This document shows positions 1-8,115 of a stretch of 20,205 bases of DNA, one piece after another. The position numbers and the translations under genes were made by a program. The stretch lies in NCBI GenBank assembly GCA_031538895.1, contig JAVKLU010000064.1:1-20205 (forward strand). Reading direction: 5' to 3'. The notes beneath the pieces were generated by a model. The model was not told where the DNA came from and did no database searches. It saw nothing but the letters and a program-made list of their open reading frames with translations. Source of the stretch: JAVKLU01 sp031538895 (lineage in GTDB: Bacteria > Pseudomonadota > Gammaproteobacteria > Burkholderiales > Burkholderiaceae). Positions within the stretch are counted from its first letter, which is position 1, and the number at the start of each line of letters is the position of its first letter.

Positions 1-140
1 GCACTTCTATAAATACAGAATGTGCGGATGAAGTGCGAGGCGCACAGCACACAGAAACCGGAGCGTACATACAGTACGTGAGGATTTCGCGTACTGCGCA
101 ACAAAGCAATTCGCCGCAAAAATGAATTGATAGAAGTGCC
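1..140 (+). mobile_element. MITE-like element, copy 1 (left end cut by window)
   Basis: This is a copy of the ~143-bp dispersed repeat in forward orientation. The first two G of the terminal repeat fall outside the window. The right end reads GAAGTGCC followed by T, so the last C of the terminal repeat is either mutated or lost. The interior is almost identical to copies 4 and 5. It lies 23 bp beyond the stop codon of the pilC-like gene, in the path of any transcript continuing from it. The left target duplication cannot be seen. Confidence 0.85.
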
Positions 141-163
141 TCTAAGCAATACCTATGAAAAAT

Positions 164-1474
164 CTAGACTATGCGTCCCAGCGAAAACAAGGGCAAGTAA
201 ATGGCGCTTAATAAACCCAATACAAAAATGCCCAAAACCGCTAAAAATATAGGCTCGGCGTAGCGCACGTATAAATCTTTGTGATGCTCAATTTCTTGTT
301 CTAACACCGCACTCATTTTGGGTAAGACGTTTAACAACGCGTCGTGATCTTGACTGCTGGTCAACAAAGCGCTTAACCACGGCGGTAACAATAATTGTTG
401 CGCGACCATCGGTGCCCAGTTCTGCCCTTTTTCTAAACCTTGTCCAATATTTTGGCTCATGTTTTGAAATTGCGCGTCACTCATCGATTGTGCGACGACC
501 CAAAGCGCTTCGCGCATCGTCAAACCGGCACGTAACAAAATCTCTAAACCATATACCCAACGGGCGCACTGACTTAAAAAATAAATCTGTCCCATAAAAG
601 GCAAACGCATCAACACCCTACTTTTTAAGCGCAGGATCAATCCCAAATGAAGCCGCGTTTGTGCGAGAACATTGTGATCTGCATCATTGTTAAACGAACG
701 ATGTAAAGCCACACGCCAAACAATCCAAACAATCCAAACAATCCAAACAATCCAAAAACTCACGATACCAAGGCTAATCCATTCCACCGCAAGATCGCGC
801 ATCGCGTTTGACAATTGAATCAACACGCGAGTGAGCCACGGCAATTGCGCACCCATAGTGTCAAACAAGGGGGCTAAACTGGGCATTAACCACAACAGCA
901 CAACTCCCAGCATCAAAGTCATCACCAGAGCAAGCATTTTGGGATAGACCCATAATTTTTGCCAACGTTGTTGCAAAATTTTTTGCCGCAAACGCAAAGC
1001 GATTGCGTGCTGCACGCACTGCGTCAACTGGCCGGCCGCTTCACCCCAGCACAATAGATGTACGGTCTCTTGCCCTAAGACTTTGCGCCAGCGCAACAAT
1101 GCTGTCGCGAGGGAATGTCCATTTTGTACCGCGTCTGCAATACTGACCCAAATCCGTCCCGCGCGCGCTGATAATCCTTGAGCACTGGCGTGCAACGCGC
1201 TGACTAAAGGCAAGCCCGCGTCATGCAGCGCCAAAAATTTTTGTAAGGTCAAAGTGACGCCATCGACACTTTGACTGGCGTGACGGATTTTTTGTGGCGG
1301 CGCTGTGGCATGTAACTGTATGATTTCAAGATTCGATAAACCTTGACGACGCAATAACAAATGCGCTACATCAATGCTGGGTGCGCGAAGTTCACCCTCA
1401 AGCAGTTTTTCGCTTTGACCCGCGCTCGCCGTCATTGCACCACGATATCGAAATAAATGCCAAACGACTTTCAT
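164..1474 (-). CDS. Type II secretion/type IV pilus inner-membrane platform protein (GspF/PilC family)
   Basis: This is a polytopic inner-membrane protein of the GspF/PilC family, which forms the platform on which the assembly ATPase drives pilin or pseudopilin polymerisation. An N-terminal FRYRGA segment and a GE.RAPS.D.A..LLRRQG motif match the family start. There are two cytoplasmic helical domains; the first carries WGEAAGQL, the family's GE.(S/A)G.L signature, and the second is degenerate at the same place (TSSQDHDALL). Three hydrophobic segments follow the family pattern, and the C-terminus EPIFLAVLG...IYLPLFSLG is typical. Length (436 aa) is slightly above the usual ~400. The open frame also allows GTG three bases upstream; ATG at 1474 is preferred, though no clear ribosome site is visible. 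No pilB or pilD neighbour is in the window, so pilus and secretion roles cannot be separated. An (IVW) tandem repeat interrupts one membrane segment. Confidence 0.85.
   Translation of the reverse strand: MKVVWHLFRYRGAMTASAGQSEKLLEGELRAPSIDVAHLLLRRQGLSNLEIIQLHATAPPQKIRHASQSVDGVTLTLQKFLALHDAGLPLVSALHASAQGLSARAGRIWVSIADAVQNGHSLATALLRWRKVLGQETVHLLCWGEAAGQLTQCVQHAIALRLRQKILQQRWQKLWVYPKMLALVMTLMLGVVLLWLMPSLAPLFDTMGAQLPWLTRVLIQLSNAMRDLAVEWISLGIVSFWIVWIVWIVWIVWRVALHRSFNNDADHNVLAQTRLHLGLILRLKSRVLMRLPFMGQIYFLSQCARWVYGLEILLRAGLTMREALWVVAQSMSDAQFQNMSQNIGQGLEKGQNWAPMVAQQLLLPPWLSALLTSSQDHDALLNVLPKMSAVLEQEIEHHKDLYVRYAEPIFLAVLGIFVLGLLSAIYLPLFSLGRIV
716..754 (-). repeat. In-frame 9-bp tandem repeat within the pilC-like gene
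   Basis: Four perfect 9-bp units (ATTGTTTGG on the coding strand) plus a trailing TGG encode Ile-Val-Trp four times in a row inside a membrane segment. Unit gain or loss keeps the reading frame but would lengthen or shorten the helix. Confidence 0.9.
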
Positions 1475-1604
1475 CACACAATCATATTAAATATTGACGA
1501 GTTAACACCCCAGACCTGTAACATCTGGAATAGGTTTTTCACACCGTTTTTCATACAGCTTCTCATACAAATCCTTACTATTCAATTCCTATTATTAAAT
1601 AACT

Positions 1605-1747
1605 GGGTACTTCTATAAATACAGAATGTGCGGATGAAGTGCGAGGCGCACAGCACACAGAAACCGGAGCGTACATACAGTACGTGAGAATTTCGCGTAC
1701 TGCGCAACAAAGCAATTCGTCGCAAAAATGAATTGATCGAAGTGCCC
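1605..1747 (+). mobile_element. MITE-like element, copy 2 (complete, 143 bp)
   Basis: A complete forward copy between the divergent pilC-like and cobA genes. The left end is GGGTACTTCTAT (one change from GGGCACTTCTAT) and the right end is ATCGAAGTGCCC. AACT directly precedes and directly follows the element, consistent with a 4-bp target duplication. This is the most diverged full copy, with scattered substitutions, so it is probably older than copies 4 and 5. It ends 61 bp before the cobA start and lies about 130 bp upstream of the pilC-like start. Confidence 0.88.
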
Positions 1748-1808
1748 AACTGACGAATTTCATTTCGCAAAGTGACTCAATAATTTAACCAAGCCTATCA
1801 TTCAATCG

Positions 1809-2627
1809 ATGCCGCAAACTTCTATGGCCACATCCGAATCCAAATCAATACCCAGCGATTTATCAAGCCATTCATCACTGGACACATCAAAAACCAACTG
1901 TACCAAAGCGCAAGTATGTTTGGTCGGAACGGGTCCTGGTGATCCCGAGCTTTTGACCTTGCGCGCTTTGCGCCGGATTGAGGCGGCGCAGGTCGCGTTG
2001 TACGACAACTTGGTCGCGCCCGCCATCCTTGATCTTTTACCACCACACTGCCAGCGCATTTCGGTTGGAAAACAACGCAATCGCCACACTATGGCGCAAA
2101 TGGAAATCAACCGTTTAATGATTCAGTATGCGCAAGCGGGGCAGCGAGTGGTCAGATTAAAAGGCGGTGATCCCTTTATTTTTGGACGTGGCGGCGAAGA
2201 AATCGACGCTCTGACTGACGCCGGAATTTCTTTTGAAGTCGTCGCCGGCATCACCGCCGCTCTGGGCATTGCCGCACACATTGCAGTGCCGCTAACGCAT
2301 CGCGATTACGCACAATCGGTCACTTTTGTCGCGGGTCATTTAAAAAGCGGCAGCCTTGATTTGGATTGGCGTGCTTTGGCGCGTCCGAATCAAACCATAG
2401 TGATGTACATGAGTTTGGTCACGCTGAAAGACATTTGCCAACTTCTAATCACTCATGGTTGCGCGCCTGATACGCCCGCAGCAGTGATTGAACGGGGCAC
2501 TTTACCCGAACAAAAAATCATCGCCGCAACACTCATCGATTTATTTGAACGCGTGACCGTCGCAAACTTGAAACCTCCTACCCTGCTCATCATTGGTCAA
2601 GTGGTACAAAAACTCTTACCAATATAA
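1809..2627 (+). CDS. cobA: Uroporphyrinogen-III C-methyltransferase (SUMT)
   Basis: The enzyme transfers two methyl groups from S-adenosylmethionine to uroporphyrinogen III, giving precorrin-2, the branch point to sirohaem and cobalamin. VGTGPGDPELLTLRA at residues 39-53 is the family's N-terminal signature, and the second family block GGDPFIFGRGGEE is intact. The C-terminal half (VTFVAGH, MYMSL, A.IERGTLPEQ, P.LLIIGQVV) matches standalone SUMT and not the CysG fusion, since no Fe-chelatase/dehydrogenase domain is present. It has 272 aa, with about 34 extra polar residues before the core. ATG at 1824 is an equally possible start; neither has a clear ribosome site. No other sirohaem or cobalamin genes are nearby. 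The symbol follows the usual name for standalone SUMT and does not prove a cobalamin role. Confidence 0.93.
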   Translation: MPQTSMATSESKSIPSDLSSHSSLDTSKTNCTKAQVCLVGTGPGDPELLTLRALRRIEAAQVALYDNLVAPAILDLLPPHCQRISVGKQRNRHTMAQMEINRLMIQYAQAGQRVVRLKGGDPFIFGRGGEEIDALTDAGISFEVVAGITAALGIAAHIAVPLTHRDYAQSVTFVAGHLKSGSLDLDWRALARPNQTIVMYMSLVTLKDICQLLITHGCAPDTPAAVIERGTLPEQKIIAATLIDLFERVTVANLKPPTLLIIGQVVQKLLPI

Positions 2628-2661
2628 TGCGCTCCCTTTTACCGTAATTGACACAGTGTTT

Positions 2662-2740
<79 letters not shown>

Positions 2741-2759
2741 ACAGTTTTCAGTCATCAAT

Positions 2760-2779
2760 TATTGAGTCACCACTCAATA
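2760..2779. terminator. Short hairpin between convergent tRNA-Pro and alkA-like genes
   Basis: An 8-bp perfect stem (TATTGAGT/ACTCAATA) with a CACC loop overlaps the stop codon of the glycosylase gene. Its position between converging units suggests termination, but no T-run follows on either strand, so the call is weak. Confidence 0.3.
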
Positions 2780-3436
2780 CGCCACCACAGACGGATCAAT
2801 AGCGCGCCACATAAACCAGGTTGCGACACTGCACCAGGGCGCCCAATTGGCGGCAATTTCTTTGGCCTGTTGACGCGTTGGTCGAACACCGTCCAAATAC
2901 GACACCCCAATACCGCGCAACAAACCAATATCGTCCAGGGGCAAAATATTCGGTCTGAGTAGCGTAAACATCAAAAACATTTCAGCACTCCAGCGCCCAA
3001 TGCCATACAAAGCGGTTAATTCCGTAATCACTTGATCATCGCTTAAAGCTTGCCACTGCGCCATCGTGCGTGGATTAGCCGCAAAATAATGCGCCACACC
3101 AAGTACGTATTGGACTTTGCGCGCGGATAGTCCGCACGCACGCAAAGACTGCTCTTGCAATAAAACTCCTGCCGGTGTCATCACACCATTATCAGCATCA
3201 CGTCCTTGGCACAATTTTGTGATGCGTCCCCACACCGCATCGGCCGCCTTGACCGAAATTTGTTGCCCCACAATTGAACGTATCAAAGTCGTGAAAGGCT
3301 CGCCGCGACTGGCAATCACGCTATTGGGAAAAGATTTAATCACCTTTTTCATCACCGGATCGCGGCGCGACAAAGAACGAATCGCTTGATCCCAGTAATC
3401 GGGGATTTCTACGCTAGAAAACAGTAAGGTCGACAT
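2774..3436 (-). CDS. DNA-3-methyladenine glycosylase II family (AlkA-type HhH-GPD)
   Basis: A base-excision-repair glycosylase expected to remove alkylated bases such as 3-methyladenine. The helix-hairpin-helix is at residues ~138-158 (LTALYGIGRWSAEMFLMF), followed by LPLDDIG with the presumed catalytic Asp169. FTTLIRSIVGQQISVKAA at ~48-65 is the typical GQQ(I/L)S segment. At 220 aa it lacks the N-terminal domain of E. coli AlkA (~282 aa) and matches the short bacterial/yeast Mag1-like form. Its ATG follows the livG-like TAA with no gap, so it is the last gene of a coupled four-gene run. No Ada-type regulator is near. Confidence 0.9.
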   Translation of the reverse strand: MSTLLFSSVEIPDYWDQAIRSLSRRDPVMKKVIKSFPNSVIASRGEPFTTLIRSIVGQQISVKAADAVWGRITKLCQGRDADNGVMTPAGVLLQEQSLRACGLSARKVQYVLGVAHYFAANPRTMAQWQALSDDQVITELTALYGIGRWSAEMFLMFTLLRPNILPLDDIGLLRGIGVSYLDGVRPTRQQAKEIAANWAPWCSVATWFMWRAIDPSVVAY

Positions 3437-4174
3437 TTAAGAATCCAGCGATAACAACTTTTCAATACCACGGTAATACCTACGCGCATCAGATAAGGAA
3501 TGAGGAGTGTTAAGCAAACTGCTCCACGATTGATTGAGGGTGATTTTTCCATCTGACAAAATCGCAGCGAATATCGTTAAGGGATAGGCTGACACCACAT
3601 CGTGCTCAACAATAATCATGCTGCATGTATCGGCAAGCTGTTGCAATAATTGCGTCATCTCCTGCTTTGTTTCAATTGACAGGCCCGCAAAAGGCTCGTC
3701 CAAAATCAACAATTGGGGCGCGCTGTTTATCGCCAAGCTGACTTCCAACAAGCGTTGTACGCCATAGGGCAAAGCGCTGTTCAATTGATTCCAATACGGT
3801 GCAAAAATGGTTTCGATCATTGCTGCCAGTTGGTGATTCACTGACTCTGTAGGCGCGGATGATCTTGAATGCTGCAATTGAAACGATTGTCTGACCGTTA
3901 ATTGAGGAAATAAATGACTGGATTGAAAACTGCGCGCGATTCCCAAACGATGTCGTGCTTCAATCGATTGACGCGTGATTTTTTGATCACACCACAAAAC
4001 ATCTCCACGCTGAGGGCGCAACACACCTGAAATTAAATTCAGTAAAGTGGTTTTACCTGCACCGTTTCCTGCCATCAGACAATAACGTGCACCACGCGGA
4101 ATCGTCCAATCTAATTCGGCGATGATGACCTTGCCAGCGACCTGATAAGACAGGGCCTTCAGCTGTAAGCTCAT
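3437..4174 (-). CDS. ABC transporter ATP-binding protein, LivG-like
   Basis: An ATPase subunit of a branched-chain-amino-acid (HAAT) class importer. Walker A is GNGAGKTT (residues 36-43), Walker B is LLILDEPFAGL, and the switch histidine lies in IIVEHD. The signature region is degenerate: SALPYGVQRLLEVSLAI stands where LSYGQQRRLEIARAL is usual. It has 245 aa. It sits 53 bp after a LivM-type permease and directly abuts the glycosylase gene. No LivF, LivH or periplasmic binding protein is in the window, so the substrate (branched amino acids, urea, amides) is unknown and the transporter may need partners encoded elsewhere. Confidence 0.85.
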   Translation of the reverse strand: MSLQLKALSYQVAGKVIIAELDWTIPRGARYCLMAGNGAGKTTLLNLISGVLRPQRGDVLWCDQKITRQSIEARHRLGIARSFQSSHLFPQLTVRQSFQLQHSRSSAPTESVNHQLAAMIETIFAPYWNQLNSALPYGVQRLLEVSLAINSAPQLLILDEPFAGLSIETKQEMTQLLQQLADTCSMIIVEHDVVSAYPLTIFAAILSDGKITLNQSWSSLLNTPHSLSDARRYYRGIEKLLSLDS

Positions 4175-4227
4175 TGAATCAATCCTTTATCGACACTGTA
4201 GCAATGTTTGACAATCAGTTCGGTGCT

Positions 4228-5088
4228 TCAATAGGTTCGGTGTGTCGATAATGCGGTGATTTTTTGTCGCCCACGCCAGACCATTAGCACTAAAAAAATG
4301 ATGCCCAGATACAAATAAGCTGCACTGGTATAACGCGGCAAAATTACATGCGCAAGCACCCACGCGATGGCAGAGATAGCAATTCCCCACCATTGTCCCC
4401 CTGCCAGAAAACTAAACACCACGATTTCGATTGAACGCTGCGGTTCAAAAGTACTGACGCTGACGAATTCAAACAACCACAGCGATAGCGCACCGGCTGC
4501 GCCCGCCATGCCAGAGGCTAGGATAAAACTGATCACCCGCACACGCTGTACTGCAATGCCCAGATGTTGGGCACGCAAAGGATTGTCACGCACCGCGATG
4601 CAACGCAGTCCCCAGTGGCTTTTTAGGGCGTAATAAAAACCCCACGCCAATACCATCACATAGCTCAAAATGAGCGCGCAAACTGCGCCATGACTGGCCC
4701 AAGCCGGCGCACGATCGTCACGATTGATGCTCAATCCCAAATCACCGCCCCATAAACTCACAAACGCAGGGGCGGTCAAAAATAGTATCTCGGCAAGCGC
4801 CAAGCTAGACATCGCAAACAGCGCACCACTAAAGCGCACCAACACCAGTCCGATGGGCCATGCGACAAGTCCACAAAAAGCGGCCACAGTGGCGGGTAGT
4901 AAGAAAAATAACTCTGACAAAAAATTGACCTGAATCAAATGCCACGCCATAAACATTCCCAAGGCGACAAAACTGGCATGACCAAAACTAATCAAGTGCG
5001 CACGATGGGCGATCAGATAAAACGACGCAAAAATAATTAAGGCAATGCCCAACTGCGCCAGCAAAAATAAGGCTAATTCAAAACTCAT
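4228..5088 (-). CDS. Branched-chain-amino-acid-type ABC permease, LivM-like
   Basis: An inner-membrane permease of the LivM family, 286 aa with about eight or nine hydrophobic segments. The family pattern is clear: FGHASFVALGMF near the N-terminus, and the cytoplasmic coupling loop GLRCIAVRDNPLRAQHLGI followed by SFILASGMAGAAGAL. It lies just upstream of the LivG-like ATPase, but the LivH-type partner is absent. The ATG overlaps the stop of the rmlD-like gene as ATGA, implying translational coupling to an unrelated sugar-biosynthesis gene. Confidence 0.87.
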   Translation of the reverse strand: MSFELALFLLAQLGIALIIFASFYLIAHRAHLISFGHASFVALGMFMAWHLIQVNFLSELFFLLPATVAAFCGLVAWPIGLVLVRFSGALFAMSSLALAEILFLTAPAFVSLWGGDLGLSINRDDRAPAWASHGAVCALILSYVMVLAWGFYYALKSHWGLRCIAVRDNPLRAQHLGIAVQRVRVISFILASGMAGAAGALSLWLFEFVSVSTFEPQRSIEIVVFSFLAGGQWWGIAISAIAWVLAHVILPRYTSAAYLYLGIIFLVLMVWRGRQKITALSTHRTY

Positions 5089-5996
5089 GCCAAATTACTG
5101 CGCAGCGCTTGCGCCCAACGCGCGACATAAAACTGCCATGGCGGCGCCACAATGCCAAAAGTATCCGCTAATTTTTGACCCGATAAGCGCGAATTTTTGG
5201 GGCGATAAGCGCGCTGCGGATAGTCGGCGCTGGGGATCGCGCGCAATGCGGCACGCGCCTCGTGCAAGCCCGTAGCCTCTAACAAATAATCCGCATAACC
5301 ATGCCAGGAGGTTTGACCGCTACAGGTCGCGTGATAAATCCCACTGGGCAAGACCAACCCTTGATTACTCTTTTTTTGATCACCTAATTCACCATATCGT
5401 GTGATGATGGATGCGGTCAATTGCGCTAAAAAATCAACTGATGTTGGCGCGCCAATTTGATCATTGATGATCGCCAAAGCCTTACCGCTTTTGGCAAGAC
5501 GATAAATCGTATGTGCAAAATTTTGCCCCTGAAGCGCAAACACCCACGAGGTTCTAAAAATCAAATACGGCACACCGCTGTTACATAAAATTTCTTCTCC
5601 GGCGCATTTGCTTTGCCCATACACCGACATCGGCGCGGTTGAGTCATCCTCACGATAAGGACGATCCAAAGTGCCGTCAAACACATAATCAGTGGAATAA
5701 TGAATGATGCTGGCCGCACATTTTTTTGCCGCGCTGGCCAAATGCGCCAAAGCATCGCGATTAATCGCATATGCCAGATCAGAATGATCTTCGGCCTGAT
5801 CAACTGCGGTATAGGCCGCCGCATTAATAATCCAATGAGGCTGAAATTGCGCACACACTCGCGCAATTTGCGATGCCTGCGTCAAGTCTAGCGTACTGCG
5901 ATCGCACGCACGCACTTCACCTAAAGGTGCCAACACTTGATGCAAGCTATAACCTAACTGGCCTTGCGCACCCGTAATCAAAATTCGAGCGGTCAT
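5085..5996 (-). CDS. rfbD: dTDP-4-dehydrorhamnose reductase
   Basis: The last enzyme of dTDP-L-rhamnose synthesis, reducing dTDP-4-dehydrorhamnose for O-antigen or exopolysaccharide. ITGAQGQLG at residues ~7-15 is the NAD(P)-binding Rossmann glycine motif. NAAAYTAVDQAE, the HYSTDYVFDG block, the catalytic YGQSK (Tyr-x3-Lys) and GIYHATCSGQTSWHGYA all match RmlD/RfbD. It has 303 aa, the usual length. GGAG lies 11 nt before the ATG. The other rml genes (A, B, C) are not adjacent, which is unusual; instead it is coupled to a transporter. Only 31 bp separate its start from MITE copy 3. Confidence 0.92.
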   Translation of the reverse strand: MTARILITGAQGQLGYSLHQVLAPLGEVRACDRSTLDLTQASQIARVCAQFQPHWIINAAAYTAVDQAEDHSDLAYAINRDALAHLASAAKKCAASIIHYSTDYVFDGTLDRPYREDDSTAPMSVYGQSKCAGEEILCNSGVPYLIFRTSWVFALQGQNFAHTIYRLAKSGKALAIINDQIGAPTSVDFLAQLTASIITRYGELGDQKKSNQGLVLPSGIYHATCSGQTSWHGYADYLLEATGLHEARAALRAIPSADYPQRAYRPKNSRLSGQKLADTFGIVAPPWQFYVARWAQALRSNLA

Positions 5997-6027
5997 GTAA
6001 TCAATCTCCGTATCAAAACATTTTTAT

Positions 6028-6177
6028 GGGCACTTCTATCAATTCATTTTTGCGGCGAATTGCTTTGTTGCGCAGTACGCGAAATCCTCACCTACTGTAT
6101 GTACGCTCCGCTTTCTGTGTGCTGTGTCCTGTGCGCCTCGCACTTCATTCGCACATTCTGTATTTATAGAAGTGCCC
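6028..6177 (-). mobile_element. MITE-like element, copy 3 (complete, 150 bp, reverse orientation)
   Basis: A full reverse-orientation copy with perfect 12-bp ends (GGGCACTTCTAT and ATAGAAGTGCCC). TTAT directly precedes and directly follows it (6024-6027 and 6178-6181). It is 150 bp because of a 7-bp insertion in the CACAG-rich segment (near 6125-6135) that looks like a local duplication. Its right edge touches the TAA stop of the AEC transporter, and the stop is preserved inside the duplicated TTAT. Confidence 0.93.
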
Positions 6178-7077
6178 TTATTGTGCTAACAAATACCACC
6201 CCAACAGTGGCAAAGTCAGCATAGAAACCAAAGTAGATGCAGAGATGAGTCGCGCGACACTCACGCCATCGCCGCCCATACGCATCGCCAAAATATACGC
6301 CGACGATGCTGTCGGTAAAGCCGCAAAGAAAATGGCTACGTAATAGTGCACACCGGTTAATCCAAACACCTTGGCCAATGCGATCACACCTAGTGGCAAA
6401 GCAATCAACTTGATCGCCGTGATCACGCTCAACATTGATAAGTGTTCCATCAAATGCTCAAAACGCAGCGCCGCGCCCACTGCAATTAACCCCAAGGCAA
6501 TTGAGGCATCGCCCAAACGGTGCGCGAATGCGTGTAACAAAGCTGGCATTGATACGCCCAACACATTTAACAGCAACGCCAAGACGGTTGCGATGATGAG
6601 CGGATTACGCCCCATTTCGTGCCAGATCGAACCTTGGCCGTGACGCGCCAACACGGCCACCGACGCGATATTCGCCAGTGGCACAGCGACTGACAAAATA
6701 ATGCCCAAACTGGCAATACCATCGCTACCAAAAAACAACCCCACCGTCGCTAAACCAATATACGAATTGAATCGAAAGCCACATTGAAACACCGAGGCAA
6801 ATAATTGCGCCGGCATCCGCACCAACAGTTGATAACACCCCATCAGCAGCATTCCCAAAACCAAGGTCAAGAGCGCGGTAGCGATTAGGGGAAGTGCAAA
6901 ATTCAGCTCTAAACGCGTGCGTAAAATCGCATCAAATAACAAGGCCGGAAACAAAATGAAATACACTAATTTTTCAATGCCACGCCAAAAATGATCGCCC
7001 AAATTCATCCAGCGACGCAGGCCGATACCCAACAAAATCAAGCCAAAATCAGCACACAACAATAAGCTAACCGGCAT
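6178..7077 (-). CDS. AEC (auxin efflux carrier) family transporter
   Basis: A predicted secondary transporter of the AEC family (bacterial malate/malonate/amino-acid type carriers), 299 aa, with about ten hydrophobic segments in two halves. Visible family traits are LVYFILFPALLF near residue 36-48, the RFNSYIGLA block, the NPLIIATVLALLLN loop that opens the second half, and PTASSAYILAMRMGGD near the C-terminus. The substrate cannot be inferred. It starts 2 bp after the anti-sigma-like gene, so it is co-transcribed with the sigma/anti-sigma pair. Its stop codon is the insertion site of MITE copy 3. Confidence 0.9.
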   Translation of the reverse strand: MPVSLLLCADFGLILLGIGLRRWMNLGDHFWRGIEKLVYFILFPALLFDAILRTRLELNFALPLIATALLTLVLGMLLMGCYQLLVRMPAQLFASVFQCGFRFNSYIGLATVGLFFGSDGIASLGIILSVAVPLANIASVAVLARHGQGSIWHEMGRNPLIIATVLALLLNVLGVSMPALLHAFAHRLGDASIALGLIAVGAALRFEHLMEHLSMLSVITAIKLIALPLGVIALAKVFGLTGVHYYVAIFFAALPTASSAYILAMRMGGDGVSVARLISASTLVSMLTLPLLGWYLLAQ

Positions 7078-7079
7078 TG

Positions 7080-7301
7080 TTATGATTGATTATGACGATC
7101 AAACATTTGATCCAAACGCGCAAATAATTGTATGAATTGAGGCCGCGCGCGTTGACACGATAAACAGGTCAGCAGATGCGTCTCTAGCGCTTTGAGGTCT
7201 TGGGCTGACGCCATTTCGTCACGCCACAAACTCAAAATCTCCGCAGTTTGCAGACAGCTAATGGGTTGATCAGGAACAGAGATTGGCGTCATAGCGTGCA
7301 T
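7080..7301 (-). CDS. Small zinc-finger anti-sigma-like protein
   Basis: A 73-residue soluble protein with H-x3-C-x2-C (ETHLLTCLSC) in its middle, the core of the zinc-binding anti-sigma (ZAS/zf-HC2) fold, and an upstream Cys in ISCLQTAEIL that could complete the site. It lies 16 bp downstream of an ECF sigma gene, the usual place for its antagonist. There is no membrane segment, so sensing would be cytoplasmic. An internal ATG three codons in (MTPIS) is an alternative start. The function is inferred from motif and position. Confidence 0.72.
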   Translation of the reverse strand: MHAMTPISVPDQPISCLQTAEILSLWRDEMASAQDLKALETHLLTCLSCQRARPQFIQLFARLDQMFDRHNQS

Positions 7302-7317
7302 TTGATAAAAATATCGT

Positions 7318-8013
7318 TCATTGCGGTTTGGGGTGCGGTTTTGGATACGGTTTCGGATGTGGTTCCAAAAAATCAGACGCTGACATTTTTTGTGCCAAAC
7401 ACTGACGTAATTTCAAGCGCGTACGATGCAATAAAACCCGCAAGTGATCCGCGCTTAAACCGCATTGCACTTCGATCTCGGCAAAAGAGAATGCCAAATA
7501 CTCACGCCACAAAAATATTTTTTGCGTGTTTTGAGGCAAAGCCGCCAAACACCATTGTAAAAATTGCATTTCTTGTTGATGCGCTACCGTATCCGCAGGG
7601 TCGGGCGCCCAAGTTTGATTGCTGCGCCAGTGCCCGACTTCGTTAAACTCGTTCGTGCTTAAGCTGTCCAACTCTTGCTCTATCAGCAGCGGATCACAGG
7701 CCAGGTAACGGCGCCGATCACGCAAGACATCAATAATTTTGTGACGCAAAACGCCCATTGCCCACGCTTCAGGTGAAATGGTTTTGGGCATGTGAATACC
7801 ACTTAACAGGGCTTCAATCACTTGCTGAACCACGTCTTCTGCATCATGGCTATGTCCCAATTGCACTGTCGCAATGCGCAACCAAAATCCACGCTGCGCG
7901 GTTAAAAGTGCAATTAACTCTGGCGAATACGAATGTGTGGTCGATTCAGACGACGATTGGGCAAGAATCACAATATTTTTGAATTTTTTAAATAGAAAAC
8001 GTAACGTTTTCAC
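7318..8013 (-). CDS. ECF-type RNA polymerase sigma factor
   Basis: A sigma-70 family, extracytoplasmic-function type factor. Region 2 spans AQRGFWLRIATVQLGHSHDAEDVVQQVIEALL...WAMGVLRHKIIDVLRDRRR, and region 4 spans LAALPQNTQKIFLWREYLAFSFAEIEVQCGLSADHLRVLLHRTRLKLRQCL, with a short linker and no region 3. The frame opens at GTG 8013 (231 aa); GTG at 7971 is an alternative and would leave the 7995-8011 palindrome in the leader. Neither has a clear ribosome site. The C-terminal tail repeats Pro-Lys-Pro-His/Tyr. It heads an operon with the zinc-finger protein and AEC transporter and is divergent from a catalase-related peroxidase, suggesting an oxidative-stress regulon. Confidence 0.85.
   Translation of the reverse strand: MKTLRFLFKKFKNIVILAQSSSESTTHSYSPELIALLTAQRGFWLRIATVQLGHSHDAEDVVQQVIEALLSGIHMPKTISPEAWAMGVLRHKIIDVLRDRRRYLACDPLLIEQELDSLSTNEFNEVGHWRSNQTWAPDPADTVAHQQEMQFLQWCLAALPQNTQKIFLWREYLAFSFAEIEVQCGLSADHLRVLLHRTRLKLRQCLAQKMSASDFLEPHPKPYPKPHPKPQ
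7995..8011. promoter_or_regulatory. 17-bp perfect palindrome at the sigma-factor 5' end
   Basis: GAAAACGT-A-ACGTTTTC is an 8-bp inverted repeat around one base. It overlaps the first codons if the gene starts at 8013, or lies in the leader if it starts at 7971. Its size suits a dimeric repressor, but no regulator is identified. Confidence 0.4.
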
Positions 8014-8036
8014 GATTACTTTGACTTTAGTGCAGG

Positions 8037-8070
8037 CATCTGGATACTACAATGGACATCAGATACTCAA
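8037..8070. promoter_or_regulatory. Imperfect 20-bp-period direct repeat in the sigma/peroxidase divergent region
   Basis: CATCTGGATACTACAA (8037-8052) and CATCAGATACTCAA (8057-8070) share CATC..GATACT..CAA and start 20 bp apart, roughly two helical turns. This is the only clear structure between the divergent genes (8014-8115) apart from the peroxidase ribosome site. It could be a tandem operator or part of an autoregulated promoter. Confidence 0.4.
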
Positions 8071-8115
8071 CAGGGCAAGTGCTCATTTGTTTTTTTTCAC
8101 TTTAAGGATTTAATT

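Noticed and set aside
1578..1770. Short open frames inside the MITE copies (also 5964-6224)
   Set aside because: They are the same repeat translated in various frames, with no ribosome site and no conserved coding pattern; the 7-bp insertion in copy 3 would break any common frame.
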